Source: Candidatus Poseidoniaceae archaeon
GTDB lineage: Archaea > Thermoplasmatota > Poseidoniia > Poseidoniales > Poseidoniaceae
Direction: 5' to 3'
DNA length: 9,621 nt
NCBI GenBank assembly: GCA_022424925.1
Contig: JAKMGM010000158.1
Location: 1 to 9,621 of the forward strand
Below, in pieces: positions 7,102 to 9,621 of this stretch. Every line of letters starts with the position of its first letter. Position 1 is the first letter of the stretch. Position numbers and translations under genes: made by a program. The notes under the pieces were generated by a model that worked only from the letters and a program-made list of their open reading frames with translations, made no database searches and was not told the DNA's origin.

Positions 7102-7899
7102 ATGGTTCAAGGAGTATCGTCGATAGGCGAGTACATGCGTGTCCTACGCTTACCCGCCATTCACCACGATGCGAATCTTGTGGTCGTAAGTGGTTCGATG
7201 GGGAACCTGTTAATCGATGCGGGGACTTCTTGGTACCAAGGTCTCCAAGTCGAACGTATCAAGGGCGTGCTTGGTGTTGACTCAACGCTTGACCGTATAC
7301 TTCTCACAAGTAAGCGCTACCCGTGCTCTGGTGGAGCGAAGCATTTGGCCACTTCATTCAAAGATTGCGTAGTCCATGTTCATCCTGATGGACAAGCTGC
7401 TCTGGAAACGGGGGATTTTTTCACGACATGGGCGAACAGATTCGATTCTGATATGCCCCCTGTTTTGACAGAAAAAGTCACCGATGGCGAAGTGTTTGTA
7501 CTCGGTGACGGGCATGTCGAATCAATCGCTTTGCCGGGTCATTCATCCGATGGTATGGGGTACTGGATTCCTGAACAAAAGATGCTTGTTGTTGGAACGC
7601 TAATCCCACGGGCTGACCGCCCGTCGCGCTGGGACCTACCAGGTGGGTGCCTCCCGGACCTTATCCAGAGTCTCAAGCGTGTTCAAAAGTTAAGACCGAA
7701 ATCTCTCATTCCTATGCAAGGCCCCGCCATCAAAGGCCAGAATCATATTCGGGATGTTCTCGCTCAACATCTTCAATTTTTTCAAGAGTGCTTGGATAAC
7801 GAGGGGCTGGTGTCTCGTTCAGTTCCGCGACCTGCTCAGACTGCACTCTGGTATACGCCCCATCCACCTTGGCCATTGGAAGAGAACGAGAGCCTCTAA
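7102..7899 (+). CDS. Metallo-beta-lactamase-fold protein with degenerate metal site
   Basis: The 265-residue product has the overall MBL-fold layout of glyoxalase II/LACTB2-like hydrolases. GNLLIDAGTS (34-43) matches the early strand with Asp. LLTSKRYPCSGGA (67-79) aligns with the usual LLTHxHxDHxGGA. LPGHSSDGMGYW (144-155) retains the third-block His147. VVGTLIP (163-169) aligns with the usual VxGDxLF, and LIPMQGPAI (202-210) with the usual LxPGHGPxI. Of the metal ligands only His147 survives. The HxHxDH positions are Ser70, Arg72, Pro74 and Cys75, the bridging Asp is Thr166, and the final His is Gln206. The reading frame is intact and long, so this is not a decayed gene; it is probably a non-catalytic or differently acting family member. 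An alternative ATG at 7135 would remove 11 residues and start closer to the fold. Its stop overlaps that of the opposing propeller-like gene. Confidence 0.8.
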   Translation: MVQGVSSIGEYMRVLRLPAIHHDANLVVVSGSMGNLLIDAGTSWYQGLQVERIKGVLGVDSTLDRILLTSKRYPCSGGAKHLATSFKDCVVHVHPDGQAALETGDFFTTWANRFDSDMPPVLTEKVTDGEVFVLGDGHVESIALPGHSSDGMGYWIPEQKMLVVGTLIPRADRPSRWDLPGGCLPDLIQSLKRVQKLRPKSLIPMQGPAIKGQNHIRDVLAQHLQFFQECLDNEGLVSRSVPRPAQTALWYTPHPPWPLEENESL

Positions 7900-8513
7900 C
7901 CGATTGCTGGTAAATCGAGCATGAGCGGTTGAACCTTGTCGTTACGAAGTTGTTCTGATTCAAGGATTCGGGCTCTGCGATTTGCCCTTTCTGTTTGCTT
8001 CATCTTGAAGTGATGTGTGCCGTCAAACACATTCGTCGTTTCTCCAGTCCAATCATATGTTCTTCGATTCCATCCACTTTGAATCAGTATGCAATCTCCG
8101 TGAACACGAAGGCTCGTGACCGGGCCTGTGTGGGTGAACAAGTGTACGACGCGCCCAGGAACATCAGTCCCTACGACCCAAACACTACCATCTTGAGCAG
8201 CCGCAAGGAATTTTCCCGATGATTCGCTTACGGCGTAGATGGACCGGACGATGCCGCCTTCGATGCAAAATTTGTCGACGGTGTCCAAGCGTGGCAGTGT
8301 AAGGATGCTGATGCATCCTGTTGCATCGCCTACGGCGACCACATCATAACTCCCTGTGGGTCCTTTGAGTGCGAGCAGTACCGTTGCTACCGCACCCAGC
8401 TTCATCTGTACGCGTGTGCCAAGGTGCGGTCTCCAAGCAATCGAGCCATCATCCATGGCCACCAGGCTTCCCTCGGATGTCACGAGGCTACGAATCACTA
8501 CTCTGTTGTTCAT
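7896..8513 (-). CDS. WD40/beta-propeller-like repeat protein, function unknown
   Basis: The 205-residue product has no signal peptide or membrane helix and is predicted cytoplasmic. It shows about four repeating beta-sheet units, near residues 5-30, 41-83, 87-124 and 129-163. These contain propeller-type strands such as DVVAVGDATGCISILTLP and KFLAAAQDGSVWVVGTD, where small residues, a D-G/A-T-G turn and a hydrophobic strand recur as in WD40 or PQQ-like blades. The classical Trp-Asp ends are absent. The last 40 residues are basic, helical (QTERANRRARILESEQLR) and end in a short hydrophobic segment. Four blades are fewer than a closed propeller needs, so it may dimerise or bind as a partial propeller. 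It is likely a protein-interaction scaffold; no specific family is recognised. It follows the small zinc-protein gene after 67 bases and overlaps the end of the MBL-fold gene by 4 bases. Confidence 0.7.
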   Translation of the reverse strand: MNNRVVIRSLVTSEGSLVAMDDGSIAWRPHLGTRVQMKLGAVATVLLALKGPTGSYDVVAVGDATGCISILTLPRLDTVDKFCIEGGIVRSIYAVSESSGKFLAAAQDGSVWVVGTDVPGRVVHLFTHTGPVTSLRVHGDCILIQSGWNRRTYDWTGETTNVFDGTHHFKMKQTERANRRARILESEQLRNDKVQPLMLDLPAIG

Positions 8514-8580
8514 ACATACGAAAGCAGAGCCGTAGGTACTCTATCCTTTGGCACACCCCTGAAGTGGAACTGAAAGTGAA

Positions 8581-8859
8581 TCAGTACGTATCTTCAGATT
8601 TGTTGTCTTTCTTCCACTTACGGTAACAGCTTTTGCACACTCGAACCCGACCTTTGCGTTCTGTGTATCCGCTGCTCCCCCAGACATCTATGGCGTTATC
8701 GATTGAGAGAGAGCGTCCGCCGAAACTCTTGTCAGCGAATCCATCACAGGACTTGATGCCACACGGAATTTCCCCGACTTTTGCCGTGGATTTCTTTTTC
8801 GTTTCGGTTTCTTCACCAGATTCAGCCTTGTGCTTGCGAGCCTTTGCTTTGAATCCCAT
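8581..8859 (-). CDS. Small basic four-cysteine zinc-binding protein, hypothetical
   Basis: From the ATG at 8859 the product is 92 residues. Residues 1-29 are rich in Lys and Glu (MGFKAKARKHK onward) and look disordered. The C-terminal part has Cys33-x4-Cys38 and Cys75-x2-Cys78, with Trp60 and an aromatic/basic stretch CKSCYRKWKK. This pattern suggests one structural zinc site of a zinc-ribbon or treble-clef type, and the charge suggests nucleic-acid or ribosome binding. The frame stays open for 50 codons upstream, but that part overlaps the end of the TFB gene and reads as non-protein-like sequence, so I use 8859. No convincing Shine-Dalgarno or TATA box is visible. It lies 53 bases downstream of TFB on the same strand. 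I do not recognise a named family. Confidence 0.75.
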   Translation of the reverse strand: MGFKAKARKHKAESGEETETKKKSTAKVGEIPCGIKSCDGFADKSFGGRSLSIDNAIDVWGSSGYTERKGRVRVCKSCYRKWKKDNKSEDTY

Positions 8860-8900
8860 GTTACTTCGCCAGCCGATATCGTCCTTCAAGGTTATGCTCC

Positions 8901-8905
8901 AAAAA
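8901..8905 (-). terminator. Possible oligo-T terminator after the TFB gene
   Basis: On the minus strand a TTTTT run lies 8 bases after the TFB stop codon. Archaeal termination commonly uses short T-tracts, but five Ts are marginal. If real, the downstream zinc-protein gene would need its own promoter. Confidence 0.22.
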
Positions 8906-8912
8906 GTGAATT

Positions 8913-9621
8913 TCACTGTTTTGAAACTTCGCCGAGTTGGCCAAGCAATCCTTCGATTAACCGCAGTAATCCTCTGAGCGTGACTTCGGACACGTTCGCC
9001 ACTTGGCAAACTTCGGATTGGGTTCGTGGTGAACTTGATTCGTTAGCAACCTTGTACAGCAACGCAGCAGCGACACCCATCGGCTTCTTTCCTTGCCACA
9101 ACTCGTCGTGCGGTTGGATGACATTCCAAAGGTGGTGTAGTTGTGTGTGAATGCTTGGTGGTAATTGCAAGTCTGAAATGAACTTGTCAAAGTATTGATC
9201 GGGCGATGAAATCTTGTGAAGATTCAACTTTCTAGATACCTGTCGAATCAGTCTTGACAATTCCTTTTCCTTGACATCAAATGCTTCGGAAATTTCGCTG
9301 ATTTGTCGTGGTAGGTTTTCCTGCCGTGCTACCAGGTAAGCGCAAGCGGCTGTCACACCAGCAATTGATCGTCCAGTAACGAAACCTTCACCAGACAACC
9401 GTCGGTAAAGGCGAGCAGATTCTTCCTGCAACGGCTTTGGAAGGCCAGAATGGTCGCGGATGAACTGGTTCGCTTTCACCAAGTTTCGCTCACGACTCTT
9501 TCGTGTCTTTGAACGCTCGTCAATGACTCTTCGTCGACGCCATTCACGGCGAGATTGAGAGGAAATGCCGTGACGTCCTGCACTGCCCGTGTTCAAGTCA
9601 CGAACATCAATGGTCGTGTTC
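8913..9621 (-). CDS. tfb: Transcription initiation factor B (TFB), N-terminus outside window
   Basis: The frame is open to the window edge; the TTG at 9596 is an internal Leu. The 235 visible residues are the C-terminal part of archaeal TFB, the TFIIB homologue that binds TATA-bound TBP and the BRE and recruits RNA polymerase. Visible residues 1-46 are the basic B-linker region (TTIDVRDLN, then SQSRREWRRRR). Cyclin-like repeat 1 spans about 47-132 and includes GFVTGRSIAGVTAACAYLVA, the strongly conserved RGRSIEGVAAA-type element. Repeat 2 spans about 139-225 and includes KKPMGVAAALLYK and the helix-turn-helix segment RTQSEVCQVANVSEVTLR used in BRE recognition. The zinc ribbon and B-reader should lie beyond the right edge. 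Archaea often carry several TFBs, and this window cannot say whether it is the main one. Confidence 0.95.
   Translation of the reverse strand, partial: NTTIDVRDLNTGSAGRHGISSQSRREWRRRRVIDERSKTRKSRERNLVKANQFIRDHSGLPKPLQEESARLYRRLSGEGFVTGRSIAGVTAACAYLVARQENLPRQISEISEAFDVKEKELSRLIRQVSRKLNLHKISSPDQYFDKFISDLQLPPSIHTQLHHLWNVIQPHDELWQGKKPMGVAAALLYKVANESSSPRTQSEVCQVANVSEVTLRGLLRLIEGLLGQLGEVSKQ

Noticed and set aside
6834..7280. Plus-strand frames across 6834-7280 (148 and 88 codons)
   Set aside because: They are opposite-strand shadows of the eL40 gene and of the start of the MBL-fold gene; the Cys-rich appearance comes from the reverse complement of the zinc-ribbon codons.
8860..9009. Upstream continuation of the small zinc-protein frame
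   Set aside because: It overlaps the conserved end of TFB in another frame and lacks family-like sequence; the ATG at 8859 begins a coherent basic protein.
9594..9596. TTG as the start of the TFB gene
   Set aside because: The frame continues upstream to the window edge with residues TTIDVRD that fit the conserved TFB linker, so the gene simply runs out of the window.
1..9621. CRISPR array, transposon, defence island or tRNA/rRNA genes
   Set aside because: No regularly spaced repeats, transposase or integrase motifs, terminal inverted repeats or RNA-gene-like cloverleaf sequence were seen; gaps between genes are all under 100 bases.

Overview
The window looks like chromosomal DNA from a marine euryarchaeon, most likely Poseidoniales (Marine Group II) or a close relative. 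Archaeal identity rests on direct marker genes: transcription factor B, a membrane-anchored archaeal-type Lon (LonB), ribosomal protein eL40, a UPF0147 protein and an archaeal A24 prepilin peptidase. The narrower assignment rests mainly on the large cadherin-like surface protein with its short cytoplasmic tail ending in a Gly-Trp-Thr-x-Glu-Gln-Trp motif, which I associate from memory with that group, so it is an inference. There is no rRNA, tRNA, CRISPR array, insertion sequence or sign of recent transfer. Coding density is very high and no gene-free stretch exceeds 100 bases.

Layout. Bases 1-1923 (+) hold the C-terminal 640 residues of a large secreted/surface protein with Ig/cadherin-like domains, an acidic stalk, one membrane helix and a cytoplasmic tail. 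Then come LonB (1984-4050, +) and a 12-helix MFS exporter (about 4148-5482, +). The MFS gene converges on a small UPF0147 gene (5507-5779, -). UPF0147 diverges from an A24 prepilin peptidase (5846-6847, +). The peptidase converges on eL40 (6867-7016, -), a 49-residue gene that is easy to miss. eL40 diverges from a metallo-beta-lactamase-fold protein (7102-7899, +) whose metal ligands are nearly all replaced. Its stop codon overlaps that of a WD/propeller-like protein (7896-8513, -). Upstream of that on the same strand are a small four-Cys zinc-binding protein (8581-8859, -) and TFB (8913 to the window edge, -, N-terminus missing).

Functionally this is a mixed core region rather than a dedicated system. 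LonB handles membrane-associated protein quality control, A24 peptidase matures archaellin/pilin precursors, eL40 and TFB serve translation and transcription, and the MFS protein exports a small molecule. The least understood part is the right-hand cluster: a probably inactive MBL-fold protein, an apparently incomplete beta-propeller and a small zinc protein beside TFB. Promoter-like signals suggest mixed translation initiation. TATA-like elements lie about 26 bases before the start codons of eL40 and the peptidase, as expected for leaderless mRNAs. LonB and the MFS gene carry good Shine-Dalgarno sequences.
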